Source: Acidobacteriota bacterium (GTDB taxonomy: Bacteria; Acidobacteriota; Vicinamibacteria; Fen-336). Taken from it: a stretch of 45,462 nt of DNA. Position 1 is the stretch's first letter, and each line of letters begins with the position of its first letter. Position numbers and translations under genes: made by a program. The stretch is from the NCBI GenBank assembly GCA_022340585.1, contig JAJDNS010000139.1, positions 1 through 45,462 of the forward strand, given 5' to 3'. The notes under the pieces are model-generated. The model did no database searches. It saw nothing but the letters and a program-made list of their open reading frames with translations, and was not told where the DNA came from. Shown here one piece after another: positions 1 to 7,955 of the stretch.

Positions 1-245
<245 letters not shown>

Positions 246-247
246 TC

Positions 248-276
248 ACCCTATGATCTGAGCGGAAGTCGGTCAA
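248..276 (-). promoter_or_regulatory. Putative sigma-70 promoter of dnaK
   Basis: On the minus strand TTGACC (271-276) and TAGGGT (248-253) are 17 bases apart, placing a transcription start about 25 bases upstream of the GTG start of dnaK, with the Shine-Dalgarno in between. The -35 is near consensus and the -10 is weak. Confidence 0.4.
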
Positions 277-365
277 GTCTTGTGCGCGTGGAACATGAGG
301 TTTGACAAGGCTGGAAGGGCGAAGCCCCCTCCGGCCCTGCAAGATCCCGCACAGTAGCCCAGGAG

Positions 366-393
366 CCGACCCTCCCCAGACAGGGAGGGTCGG
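366..393 (-). terminator. Hairpin between galM and dnaK, probable terminator
   Basis: A perfect 11-bp inverted repeat (CCGACCCTCCC / GGGAGGGTCGG) with a 6-base loop sits 27 bases after the galM-like stop. There is no T-run, so it may be a Rho-assisted or GC-only terminator. A second GC hairpin with a TTCG loop (about 309-336) follows, again in the galM-to-dnaK gap. Confidence 0.5.
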
Positions 394-420
394 GGCCGCG
401 ATTTCGAGGACCGGGCTGCC

Positions 421-1560
421 CTACCGGGTGCTGAAGCGGAACACCGTGGTCTGCTCGTAGCGGCCGCCGGGCTCGAGCACCACGGATGGGAACGCGGGCT
501 GATTCGGCGAGTCCGGGAAGTGCTGGGTCTCGAGGCAGAGCCCGCCCCGCTTCTCGTAGGCTCGTCCCGACTTGCCGGTGATGCTCCCGTCGAGGAAGTT
601 GCCGCTGTAGAACTGCAGACCCGGGTTCGTGGCCAGCACCTCGAGCACCCGGCCGCTCCCGGGCTCGTACACCCGGGCCGCGAGGCGGAGCTCACCCGCA
701 GCGCCTCGTACCACGAAGTTGTGGTCGTAGCCCCCCCCCGCCTGCAGCTGGGGATCGGGGTCGTCGATCCGCGCGCCGATGGCCACCGGCGTCCGGAAGT
801 CGAACGGGGTGCCCTCCACCGGACGGAGCTCGCCGGTGGGGATCAGGGTGTCGTCCACCGGGGTGAAGGCGTCGGCCTCAATCTCCATCTCGTGGCCGAG
901 GATGTCTCCCGAGCCCTCGCCGGCCAGGTTGAAGTAGGTGTGGTTGGTCAGGTTCACGACCGTCGGGGCGTCGGTGGTGGCGGAGTAGTCGAGGCGCAGG
1001 CCCCCGTCGGCGGTGAGGGAGTAGACGACAGTGGCGGTCAGGGTGCCCGGGTAGCCCTCCTCGCCGTCGGGACTCACGTATGAGAGCTCGAGGGTGTCGC
1101 CGTCGGCTCCGCTGACGACGCGGGCCGTCCAGAGCTTCTTCTGGAACCCCTGGGGGCCACCGTGCAGCGCATTGGGTCCGTTGTTCCGGGCCAGGGTATA
1201 GCGTTGGCCGCCCAGGCTGAACGTTCCCCCGGCGATCCGGTTGGCGTACCGACCCACCACCGCGCCGAGGTAGGCGGTGTCGCCGAGGTACCCCGCCAGG
1301 TCCTCGTAGCCGAGGACCACGTCGGCCGCGCGGCCCTCGCGGTCCGCGGCGAGGATCGACACGATGTACGCGCCGTGGCTCGTGACCGAAACCGTGGGCG
1401 CGCCCTCGCGGGTGAGGGTGAAGAGCTCCACGGTCTGACCCTCGGAGCTGGTACCCCAGGCCTTCCTCTGGATGCGGGTTCCGGCTTCGGCTGTCATGGC
1501 GACCCCCACGATGATCAGGGCGAGAATGGCAGAGACGGTGAACGGCCAGTGACGCGGCAT
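421..1560 (-). CDS. galM: Secreted aldose 1-epimerase (galactose mutarotase)
   Basis: This 379-residue protein interconverts alpha and beta anomers of aldoses. It starts with a Sec signal peptide (short basic N-region, hydrophobic stretch to about residue 22, AEA cleavage-like site), so it probably acts in the periplasm; many bacterial GalM proteins are cytoplasmic. Family motifs are GRYANRI (103-109), NALHGG with His133, NLTNHTYFNLAG with His207, GYDHNF with Asp279, and CLETQHFPDSPNQPAFP with Glu344. The conserved His pair and Glu are the usual substrate-binding and acid/base residues. The length matches secreted GalM homologues. It is followed by a hairpin and dnaK and is not obviously in an operon. 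Confidence 0.95.
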   Translation of the reverse strand: MPRHWPFTVSAILALIIVGVAMTAEAGTRIQRKAWGTSSEGQTVELFTLTREGAPTVSVTSHGAYIVSILAADREGRAADVVLGYEDLAGYLGDTAYLGAVVGRYANRIAGGTFSLGGQRYTLARNNGPNALHGGPQGFQKKLWTARVVSGADGDTLELSYVSPDGEEGYPGTLTATVVYSLTADGGLRLDYSATTDAPTVVNLTNHTYFNLAGEGSGDILGHEMEIEADAFTPVDDTLIPTGELRPVEGTPFDFRTPVAIGARIDDPDPQLQAGGGYDHNFVVRGAAGELRLAARVYEPGSGRVLEVLATNPGLQFYSGNFLDGSITGKSGRAYEKRGGLCLETQHFPDSPNQPAFPSVVLEPGGRYEQTTVFRFSTR

Positions 1561-1617
1561 GGGCGACCTCCCCGGGCAGGGAGTCTATCAGAGGAAGTAG
1601 TGAGAAGATGCGGGGCC

Positions 1618-2439
1618 ATGCCAGCGCAACGGGTGCTCACCCTGGAGATGACGGGCCACGGGACCACACTGGTCGGCGAAGACGACAGCCTCCCCGCTGC
1701 GTCCATGCGGCTGCCCGCGGGCGTCTTCTCGACGCTGCGCACCTACGGGGGACGGGGCGTTGTGCGCTTCGACGCGCACCTGAGACGACTGGAAGAGTCG
1801 GCGGCGCGGCTGGGCCGACCGGCGGCAGTGGACCCGGCGGGGGCCCGTCGCCTGGTGGGCGGGGCCCTGCGGGCGGGCGGCCACGCCGAGTCGCGCCTGC
1901 GCCTGACGTTTGCCCCCCCGAGGCTGTTCGCCTCGGTGGAGGCCTTCGTCCCGCTGCCGCCGTCTGCCTACCGGGAGGGGGTCGCGTGCGTCACGCTCTA
2001 CCTCCATCGGGACCAGCCCCGGGTGAAGGACACCCGCTTCATCCCCACCGCCCGGGGGGCGTACGCACAGCTGCCTCCCGGCGTCGAGGAAGGCCTCCTC
2101 CTCGCCGCGGACGGCTCGATTCTCGAGGGGTTGTCCAGCAACTTCTTCGGTGTGCTCGAAAGACACCTGTGGACGGAAGACGAGAGAGCCCTGCCCGGCA
2201 TCACCCGGGCGTTGACGCTGGAGGTGGCGCGGGCCCGGCTGGATCTCGAGCGGCGCCCCGTTCGGCGCCAGGACCTGCCCCGGCTCCAGGAGGCCTTCAT
2301 CACCAGCACCTCCCGCGAGGTGCTGCCGGTCGCCCGAATCGACGGCGAGCCCGTGGCCGACGGGCGCCCGGGACCCCGGACCGGAGAGATCATGCGGGAC
2401 CTCGCATTGCTGATCCGGCGCGAGGCGGAGCCGCTGTGA
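1618..2439 (+). CDS. Class IV PLP-dependent enzyme (aminodeoxychorismate lyase / branched-chain aminotransferase type)
   Basis: This 273-residue protein has fold-type IV PLP enzyme features: an N-terminal RFDAHLRRLEESAARLG helix, a probable Schiff-base lysine in QPRVKDTRF, the cofactor phosphate loop ILEGLSSNFFGVL, and ALPGITRALTLEVA near the C-terminus. The family includes 4-amino-4-deoxychorismate lyase (PabC, folate synthesis), branched-chain and D-amino acid aminotransferases. The short length and modest conservation favour a PabC-like lyase, but the sequence alone does not settle it. The reading frame is open further upstream (to 1162), but that part is antisense to galM; the ATG at 1618 gives the family N-terminus. 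The Shine-Dalgarno is weak. A repeat copy follows the stop codon. Confidence 0.82.
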   Translation: MPAQRVLTLEMTGHGTTLVGEDDSLPAASMRLPAGVFSTLRTYGGRGVVRFDAHLRRLEESAARLGRPAAVDPAGARRLVGGALRAGGHAESRLRLTFAPPRLFASVEAFVPLPPSAYREGVACVTLYLHRDQPRVKDTRFIPTARGAYAQLPPGVEEGLLLAADGSILEGLSSNFFGVLERHLWTEDERALPGITRALTLEVARARLDLERRPVRRQDLPRLQEAFITSTSREVLPVARIDGEPVADGRPGPRTGEIMRDLALLIRREAEPL

Positions 2440-2459
2440 GCCCGGCCGCCCACCGGGCC

Positions 2460-2550
2460 GCCAAGGACACATTCGCCGACACGGCGCTCGTGTCCTTGGC
2501 CAGGGCAGCCGGCCGCAGGCCGGCTCGGTCCCGCCAGGGCAGCCGGCTGG
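2460..2550 (-). repeat. Dispersed palindromic repeat, copy A (full)
   Basis: Two hairpins lie side by side between convergent genes. The outer one pairs GCCAAGGACAC (2460-2470) with GTGTCCTTGGC (2490-2500), 11 bp perfect with a 19-base loop. The second pairs AGCCGGCC (2507-2514) with GGCCGGCT (2518-2525) around a 3-base loop. A 14-base piece, CCAGGGCAGCCGGC, is present twice (2500-2513 and 2534-2547). The segment 2491-2523 recurs in reverse orientation at 39736-39768 with one mismatch in 33 bases, and the same architecture recurs at 43897-43962. It may double as a bidirectional terminator here. Confidence 0.85.
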
Positions 2551-2553
2551 TCC

Positions 2554-3324
2554 TCAGAGGCGCGGCAGGGTGAGACCGCCGTCGACGACCACCACGGCCC
2601 CGGTGGCATAGGGCATCTCTCCCGTGGCCAGGGCCGCGACCGCCCGGCCCACGTCCTCGGGCGTGCCCCACCGCCGCTCGGGCACCAGGCCCGCGTTGAT
2701 GAGGGCGTCGTACCTCTCGCGGACCCCGGCGGTCATGTCGGTGTCGATGATCCCCGGACGCACCTCGTAGACCGGGATCCCGAATGCGGCGAGGCGAACG
2801 GCCCAGAGCTGGCTGGCCATGGCGAGGCCGGCCTTGCTGACGCAGTACTCGCCCCGGTTCGGCGACGCCACGGTGGCGGAGATGGACGTGACGTTGACGA
2901 CGCAGGCGGCGTACCCGTCGTCGTCGTCCTTCTGCTCGGCCATCCACCGGGCCACGGACTGCGTGAGGAAGTACGGTCCCTTGAGGTTCACCCCCAGCAC
3001 ACGGTCGAAGCTCTCCTCGCCGGCCTCGAGGATGTCCGCCCGCGCCTGCGGGGCCACGCCGGCATTGTTCACGAGGACGTGCAGGCGACCCAGGCGTTCG
3101 CGCACGGTCGAGACGAGGCGCTCGCGGTCCGACCGGTCACCGATGTCGGCCCGGATGTAGTGCGCCTCGCCCCCCAGGGCTCGAAGTTCTCCGAGAACGG
3201 TCGCCACCGCTCCCTCGTCCCGCACCCCGTTCAGGGCCAGGTCGAAGCCCTTCCCGGCCAGGGCCCGCGCGATGCCGAAGCCGATCCCCCGCGTGCCGCC
3301 GGTGACCAGCGCCGCCCGCCTCAC
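2554..3324 (-). CDS. Short-chain dehydrogenase/reductase (FabG-like)
   Basis: This 256-residue classical SDR has the Rossmann cofactor motif TGGTRGIG (residues 8-15), the NNAG motif, catalytic Ser in NVTSIS, and YCVSK supplying the Tyr and Lys. The PGIIDTDMT segment after the active site is typical. The second glycine-rich region suggests NAD(P)H; the basic residues near the motif do not decide which. Its start is a GTG at 3322-3324 that overlaps the GH88 stop by four bases (GTGA), so translation is coupled. SDRs of this kind often accompany uronate-releasing enzymes, so reduction or oxidation of a sugar acid is a reasonable inference; a fatty-acid synthesis role is less likely in this context. 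Confidence 0.9.
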   Translation of the reverse strand: MRRAALVTGGTRGIGFGIARALAGKGFDLALNGVRDEGAVATVLGELRALGGEAHYIRADIGDRSDRERLVSTVRERLGRLHVLVNNAGVAPQARADILEAGEESFDRVLGVNLKGPYFLTQSVARWMAEQKDDDDGYAACVVNVTSISATVASPNRGEYCVSKAGLAMASQLWAVRLAAFGIPVYEVRPGIIDTDMTAGVRERYDALINAGLVPERRWGTPEDVGRAVAALATGEMPYATGAVVVVDGGLTLPRL

Positions 3325-4706
3325 GCTGGTCCCTCCGATCCGAAGAAGGTGTAGTACGGACCCTCGTCGATCAGGCTCTGGACGAGGACCGCCACCTCAC
3401 GCAGGTGGTAGTCACCCCACTGGCACGATTCGCCGCAGGGCCCACGGCGGTCCGGGGGCACGAAGTCCCACCCGTTGGGACGGTGGTAGACGGCGTGCAG
3501 GAGGAGACCCTGGTGACGCGGGTCCTCGCTGAGATAGGGCCGGGCGAGGAGCGTGTGGGCGGTGGTCAGGCCCGCCTGGGTCAGGCGGCGACCCTCGGCC
3601 TCCACCCCGAGCGACTCGAGGCGGCGCCCGAGGCGCAGCAGGCCCTGGGCGGCGATGGCCGCCGCGGAGCTGTCCACGGGCTCGGGGGTGTCCCAGGGAT
3701 CGGCGGGGCCGTCGCGGCGCTCCGCCTCGAGACCCGGCGCCCCGGTGTCCCAGTAGGGCACACCGTCCGGAGGCGTCGTTTCCACGTAGTGGGCGGCCGT
3801 GGCCCGCGCCGCTTCGAGGAGGACCTCCTCGACCTCGGCCCGGCCGCCGAAGGCCTGGAGTTCGGCGTCGGGGACGGTCCCGAGGAACTCGAGCTCCTCG
3901 GCGAATCCGAGGATGGCCCAGGCCTGGCCCCGCGTCCAGGTGGTGAAGGGAGAGTAGCCCTGCTGGGTCGACGGGCAGCGGTAGCTGCCGTTCATGACGT
4001 CGAAGAGGCTCTCGTGGGCCACGCGCCCCCGGACGTCCCAGGTGTCGCGCGCCTCTCCGTAGTACACGGAGAACCGCGCCGTCGCCCGGGCGTGCTGAAC
4101 GAGACGCTCGAGCAGCGACACCGGCGTGTCCCCCTCCTCGAGAAGCACGTGCCCGAGCCGGTGCGCGAGGGCGAGGGCCCGGAGCGACCGCACGGTGTCG
4201 ACGAACAGCGAATGCGGGCCGTTGAAGGAGTAGATGAACCCCCCTCCGTCGGCGAGCCGCGTCCAGCGCCGGGCCTGGACCGCACCACTCGCCTTCAGGG
4301 CGAGCTCGCAGAGGTCTCTCTCGCGACCCTCGGGCTCGTAGCGACCCTCGCGGGCCAGGCGCCGGAGCGCGCCCCACGTGCTCACGTTGTTGAAGCCGTG
4401 GTCGTGAACCCCCATGTGGGTCACGTGAGGAGCCATGCGCGAGTACGTGCGCTCGCGGCCGAGCTCGAGGAACCGCCCCTCGTCGGTGGCGTCGAACTGC
4501 AGCAGCGCCGAGCCGAACTGGAAGCCCTGCGTCCAGTCGGTCCACCCCCGGGCCGTGTAGCGACCCTGGGCGGTGAACACCGGCGCGCCGTCGGCCGGAT
4601 CCCAGGTCTCTTCGAGATCGAGGATCTTCTGCGCGGACAGGTCCCACATCCGGGTGATGGCCGGCTGGAGGTCCGGGGGCCGCCGCGCCGCGTCGATGCG
4701 AATCAT
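3321..4706 (-). CDS. Glycoside hydrolase family 88, unsaturated glucuronyl hydrolase
   Basis: The 461-residue protein matches GH88, which hydrates and releases the 4,5-unsaturated uronic acid left at the non-reducing end by polysaccharide lyases. Recognisable blocks are TDWTQGFQFGSALLQFDATDEG, HMGVHDHGFNNVSTWG (candidate first catalytic Asp in HDHGF), FNGPHSLFVDTVRSLRAL (candidate second Asp), and QGYSPFTTWTRGQAWAILGFAEELE. There is no signal peptide, so it should act in the cytoplasm on imported oligosaccharides. I chose the ATG at 4704-4706, seven bases after the queD stop; a longer reading from 4763 would overlap queD and adds a non-homologous low-complexity stretch. No polysaccharide lyase is visible in the window, so the true substrate is unknown. 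Confidence 0.9.
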   Translation of the reverse strand: MIRIDAARRPPDLQPAITRMWDLSAQKILDLEETWDPADGAPVFTAQGRYTARGWTDWTQGFQFGSALLQFDATDEGRFLELGRERTYSRMAPHVTHMGVHDHGFNNVSTWGALRRLAREGRYEPEGRERDLCELALKASGAVQARRWTRLADGGGFIYSFNGPHSLFVDTVRSLRALALAHRLGHVLLEEGDTPVSLLERLVQHARATARFSVYYGEARDTWDVRGRVAHESLFDVMNGSYRCPSTQQGYSPFTTWTRGQAWAILGFAEELEFLGTVPDAELQAFGGRAEVEEVLLEAARATAAHYVETTPPDGVPYWDTGAPGLEAERRDGPADPWDTPEPVDSSAAAIAAQGLLRLGRRLESLGVEAEGRRLTQAGLTTAHTLLARPYLSEDPRHQGLLLHAVYHRPNGWDFVPPDRRGPCGESCQWGDYHLREVAVLVQSLIDEGPYYTFFGSEGPA

Positions 4707-4713
4707 CGCCGGC

Positions 4714-5058
4714 TCAGCTCCGGGGAGCGGCCGCGGTCTCGGCCCACTTGCCCTGTCCCTCATAGACCCGGATGGTGAACGGGAACGCGAGCTGCTCCGC
4801 GAGCTCGGTGGCGATCCGCTGGCAGATGTTCTCGACCGTGGGGTAGTCGAGGAAGTCGTTCCAGTGGCGGTGATCGTACCGACCGAGCACGGTGCGGATC
4901 TGGGCCCTCAGGTCGGCGAAATCGAGGACCATGCCCCCGTCCATCTCGCCCTCGACCACCACCTCCACGGTGTAGGTGTGCCCGTGAAGCTGTCCGCACT
5001 TCGAATGGCCAGGCAGCATGTGGGCGCAGTCGATCGTCTCCGTCAACCCGAGTCGCAT
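4714..5058 (-). CDS. queD: 6-carboxy-5,6,7,8-tetrahydropterin synthase (QueD/PTPS family)
   Basis: This 114-residue protein makes 6-carboxytetrahydropterin from dihydroneopterin triphosphate in queuosine and related 7-deazapurine synthesis. It has the zinc ligands His13, His25 and His27 (CAH and LHGH), the catalytic Cys21 (KCGQLHGH), Asp62/His63 in RYDHRHWNDF, and Glu100 in RVYEGQGKW. The length is normal for QueD. It lies inside a sugar and redox operon, 15 bases after the FAD oxidoreductase and 7 bases before GH88; queE, queC and queF are not in the window, so pathway membership rests on the family only. Confidence 0.92.
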   Translation of the reverse strand: MRLGLTETIDCAHMLPGHSKCGQLHGHTYTVEVVVEGEMDGGMVLDFADLRAQIRTVLGRYDHRHWNDFLDYPTVENICQRIATELAEQLAFPFTIRVYEGQGKWAETAAAPRS

Positions 5059-5073
5059 GGGGCTCAGCCTACT

Positions 5074-6204
5074 TCAAGCAGGCCCGGGCTCAAACCGGCC
5101 CGCGTGGAGGGCCCGGGGGGTCGGGTCCCGGTCGGTGAGGAGCGCGTCGGCGACCCAGGCTGCCGCCGCGAAGGAGAAGCTGGCGGCCAGAGCCCCGAAC
5201 CCGCAGGCGACGGCCAGCGGGCGCCCGGCGATCCGTCCCACGACCGGCAGCCCGTCCACGGCCACCTCTGCGGACTCCACCCACCCACGCCCCCCGCCCG
5301 CGACGACGGGAAGCCCTTGGGGCACGAGCTCGGCCTCGGAGCTTCCCGCTTGGGCGTGGTCCGGCCGCACGCCCCCGGTGGCGGCCAGGGTCAGGTTCCC
5401 GCCGCGGGCCTGCCACGCCAGCCGCCCGTCCGCGGTCCGCGCCGCCGTGGGCACCCTGGCGCCTTCCTCGACGACGACCCGGAGACGCTGGGGCGCGGCC
5501 GGGCACAGGGACGCGCCCAGCTCCGGCACCAGGGCGCGGGCGACCGCGTCGGTGGCCACGACGGCCTGAGCCGCGCGGACCGACCCCTCGTCGGTCTCGA
5601 TCACGGTTCCCCACCGCCCGGACTCGAGAGCCCGCACCGGAGCCGGGCGGAAGGCCACGCCGGAGGCGCGGGCGGCCGTGGCCACCGTCGCCGCGAGGCG
5701 GGCGCCGTCGAGCTCTCCGCCGTGGGCCGCCCAGTAGGCCCCGGCGAAGCCGGACACGTCGAAGTGCGTCTCCAGCATGTAGTGATCCAGGAACTCGCCG
5801 GGGAACTCGTCGTCACGCAGCATGTCCTCGCCCCGGGCGAGTGACACCGCCTCTTCGCGGTCCCGAGCGAGGAGAAAGGAGCCCCGGGGGTCGTAGCCAC
5901 AGTCGTGCCGCGTCTCCTCGAGGAACGCCCGCAGGCGGTCGAGGTTGCTGCGGCCGGCGGACCAGACCGCTCGAGCGTCGTCGCGGCCCAGCGCGCTCAC
6001 GACCCGCGGGTACGGTCTCCCCGGGCCGAGCACCACCAGCCCCAGACCCGCCGACCGCTCCTCGGCGCCCGCCCACCCGAGCACGCTCACGCGCTTCGCG
6101 CGGCGGGCCAGCTCCAGCGCCACCGCGAGGGCCGGTAGCCCGGCGCCGACCACCGCCACCTCGACGTCGGCGCGAGCCCGCCGGATGAAGCCGAGCAGGC
6201 TCAC
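5074..6204 (-). CDS. FAD-dependent oxidoreductase (DAO/DadA-like)
   Basis: The 376-residue protein begins with a dinucleotide-binding fold (VEVAVVGAGLPALAVALELA, about residues 13-32) and ends with a second FAD-contacting segment (GLPVVGRIAGRPLAVACGFGALAASFS), as in the D-amino-acid oxidase superfamily. The third glycine of the classic GxGxxG is Ala here (GAGLPA). The middle part (HGGELDGARLAATVATAARASGVAF) resembles the substrate-domain hinge of glycine oxidase-like enzymes. The start is a GTG (6202-6204) sharing GTGA with the epimerase stop; an apparent longer N-terminus to 6309 is overlap with the epimerase. The substrate is not predictable. It may be linked functionally to the upstream epimerase. 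Confidence 0.85.
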   Translation of the reverse strand: MSLLGFIRRARADVEVAVVGAGLPALAVALELARRAKRVSVLGWAGAEERSAGLGLVVLGPGRPYPRVVSALGRDDARAVWSAGRSNLDRLRAFLEETRHDCGYDPRGSFLLARDREEAVSLARGEDMLRDDEFPGEFLDHYMLETHFDVSGFAGAYWAAHGGELDGARLAATVATAARASGVAFRPAPVRALESGRWGTVIETDEGSVRAAQAVVATDAVARALVPELGASLCPAAPQRLRVVVEEGARVPTAARTADGRLAWQARGGNLTLAATGGVRPDHAQAGSSEAELVPQGLPVVAGGGRGWVESAEVAVDGLPVVGRIAGRPLAVACGFGALAASFSFAAAAWVADALLTDRDPTPRALHAGRFEPGPA

Positions 6205-7112
6205 GCCGCCCGGACCGCGCTGGCCAGGGCCTCGGCCAGGGGGGTGAGAGGGCGACCGAGGAGCGTCACCAGGGGCGACGGGTCCCCCACCTCGTCGCAA
6301 AGGAGGCAATCGAGCTCGTCGGGGAGCATGCCCTGGTAGCCCCCGGCTCGAGCCTGGCGTTCAGCCTCGGCGAGGGCGATCTCGCGGACCTCGTACGCCA
6401 CGGGCGTCCCCCCGACGCGCGCCGCCTGCGCCACCCGCTCAACGAGCCGGGCGTAGCTCAACGGCTCGGGACCCACGAGATCGAAGACGGTCGGGAAGGG
6501 GTGGCCCGGGTGCGCGGCGGCGGCCAGGACCAGGGCCGCCGCGTCGGCGACGGCGATGGGCTGCATGCGGTACGAGCCGTCGCCGGGCCGCTCCACCTCC
6601 CCGGCGGCCATGGCGCCGAGCACGGCGGGAAGGAACGCGTCTCCGGGACCCACGACATAGGAGGGCCGGAACACGACACCCTCGATACCGCTGCGGAAGA
6701 GCCCGGTCTCGGCCGTGAGCTTGGAGAGGAAGTAGGGGTTGGTGCAGCGGCGCTTCATCCCGTAGTGGGCGACGCCGAGACCCGAGAAGAAGACGAGACG
6801 AGGGACACCGGAGCGCCGGCAGGCCGCCAGCACGCGCTCGGTGAGGCCCACGTTGACCTCGTCGTACGTCTGCCCGTCACGCTCGGCGCCGATCTGGGCG
6901 AGGTGCACGACCGCCCGGGCGCCTTCGAAGGCACGGGACAGCGCGTCGACGTCGGGAGCGGTGAGCTCGGCGGGGCGCCCGCCGGCCGCGGACACGATCC
7001 CGGCCGCCGCCTCCGAGCGGACCACTCCGGTCACCGTCCAGCCCGACCGGACGGCGCGGGTCACGACGTGCCGACCCACGAAGCCGTTGGCGCCGGTGAC
7101 CGCGAGTTGCAT
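6201..7112 (-). CDS. NAD(P)-dependent epimerase/dehydratase (extended SDR)
   Basis: This 303-residue protein opens with VTGANGFVGRHVVTRAV, the extended-SDR Rossmann motif, then VVHLAQIGAE, a catalytic YFLSK (YxxxK) and FRPSYVVGPGDAF, the usual order of an NDP-sugar epimerase, reductase or complex-I NDUFA9-like family. I start it at ATG 7110-7112; the open frame further upstream is only the shadow of the membrane protein gene. It follows the YwaF-like gene by 47 bases and is translationally coupled to the FAD enzyme. The substrate is unknown; nucleotide sugars or quinone-linked NDUFA9-like roles are both possible. Confidence 0.87.
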   Translation of the reverse strand: MQLAVTGANGFVGRHVVTRAVRSGWTVTGVVRSEAAAGIVSAAGGRPAELTAPDVDALSRAFEGARAVVHLAQIGAERDGQTYDEVNVGLTERVLAACRRSGVPRLVFFSGLGVAHYGMKRRCTNPYFLSKLTAETGLFRSGIEGVVFRPSYVVGPGDAFLPAVLGAMAAGEVERPGDGSYRMQPIAVADAAALVLAAAAHPGHPFPTVFDLVGPEPLSYARLVERVAQAARVGGTPVAYEVREIALAEAERQARAGGYQGMLPDELDCLLCDEVGDPSPLVTLLGRPLTPLAEALASAVRAA

Positions 7113-7159
7113 CAGGGCATTCTCGCTCAAAGGGCGGAGCCCGGGGCGAGCGAGTCTGC

Positions 7160-7864
7160 TCAGCCCCCCTCGGCCACCCGCCACTCCCGATGAAACGGAA
7201 GGGCCAGGAGGTGGAACAGGGCGAAGGCCACCGCCGCGGCCACGACGACGTACGCCGGCCACGGGCCCATGTGGTCGAGGAGCGTGGGTGTCGTGGGCTT
7301 CCCGCGCAGAAACATGAAGTTCATCCCGAGGAGGACGTCCACCGCCCCCGCCACCACCGCGAGCGCGAGGGTGGCGAGGAAGGCACGCCCGGGCGCCCCG
7401 CGGCGGGGGCGAAGGCCGAGGCCGAAGACCAGCACGACGGCGGCGACCAGGACCAGCCCGTGGAGGCCGAAGAAGACGACGAACTCCCAGCGAGGGAACC
7501 CCCACGGAAGGTCCGGGGTGAGCATGGCGAGCCCGGAGCCCGCGGCCGCCCAGAAGTAGAGTATCTCGACCAGGCCGCGGCGAGGCCGCAGGAGGGAGAC
7601 GAGGGCCAGGACCATGGCGGCGTCACACAGATGGAGGGGAAGCAGCGTCCGCCAGGTCAGCCATCCCTGGCGAGCAGCGATGCCCAGCTCGAATGCCAGC
7701 AGGAGGGAGATCCCGGCGAAGAGGGCCACGCGCACGAGCCGGCCTGTCCTCGGACGGGTCCGCACCAGGGCGGCCAGGACGCCCCCGGCCACCCCGGTGA
7801 GCACGAGGGCGCCGAGGTGGGCGGCGCCGAGGGGCGCGAACGGGGGCGGGCTCTGTGGGTCCAT
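7160..7864 (-). CDS. TIGR02206/YwaF family integral membrane protein
   Basis: The 234-residue protein has about six to seven hydrophobic segments and the family's signature positions: LPLHLCDAAM, YFWAAAGSGLAMLTPDL, WEFVVFFGLHG and GMNFMFLRGKP. The family is widespread and of unknown function. The ATG at 7862-7864 is preferred over an in-frame GTG at 7880-7882 because the extra residues are not hydrophobic and add nothing to the family match; neither has a strong Shine-Dalgarno. It is the first gene of the minus-strand run that leads to the SDR, and a promoter lies just upstream. Confidence 0.85.
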   Translation of the reverse strand: MDPQSPPPFAPLGAAHLGALVLTGVAGGVLAALVRTRPRTGRLVRVALFAGISLLLAFELGIAARQGWLTWRTLLPLHLCDAAMVLALVSLLRPRRGLVEILYFWAAAGSGLAMLTPDLPWGFPRWEFVVFFGLHGLVLVAAVVLVFGLGLRPRRGAPGRAFLATLALAVVAGAVDVLLGMNFMFLRGKPTTPTLLDHMGPWPAYVVVAAAVAFALFHLLALPFHREWRVAEGG

Positions 7865-7912
7865 GGGGCGACTCGCGCGCACCCGAGGCCGCAGGGGCGG
7901 GGGTACCCGGGC

Positions 7913-7943
7913 ATTGTAGGGTTGGCGGCGGCGGCGCGGTCAA
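7913..7943 (-). promoter_or_regulatory. Putative promoter of the ywaF-epimerase-FAD-queD-GH88-SDR operon
   Basis: On the minus strand TTGACC (7938-7943) and TACAAT (7913-7918) are 19 bases apart, in the 91-base gap after the TonB receptor stop. Both hexamers are close to sigma-70 consensus. The spacer is slightly long. The predicted transcript starts near 7906. Confidence 0.45.
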
Positions 7944-7955
7944 GGGACGCCGGGG

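Noticed and set aside
2440..2553. Small protein encoded within repeat copy A
   Set aside because: The frames across it give RPAALAKD-like peptides simply because the repeat is open in one frame; the palindromes explain the sequence better.
4707..4763. Longer N-terminus for GH88
   Set aside because: It overlaps queD by about 50 bases and adds non-homologous Pro/Arg sequence; the ATG at 4706 sits just after the queD stop.
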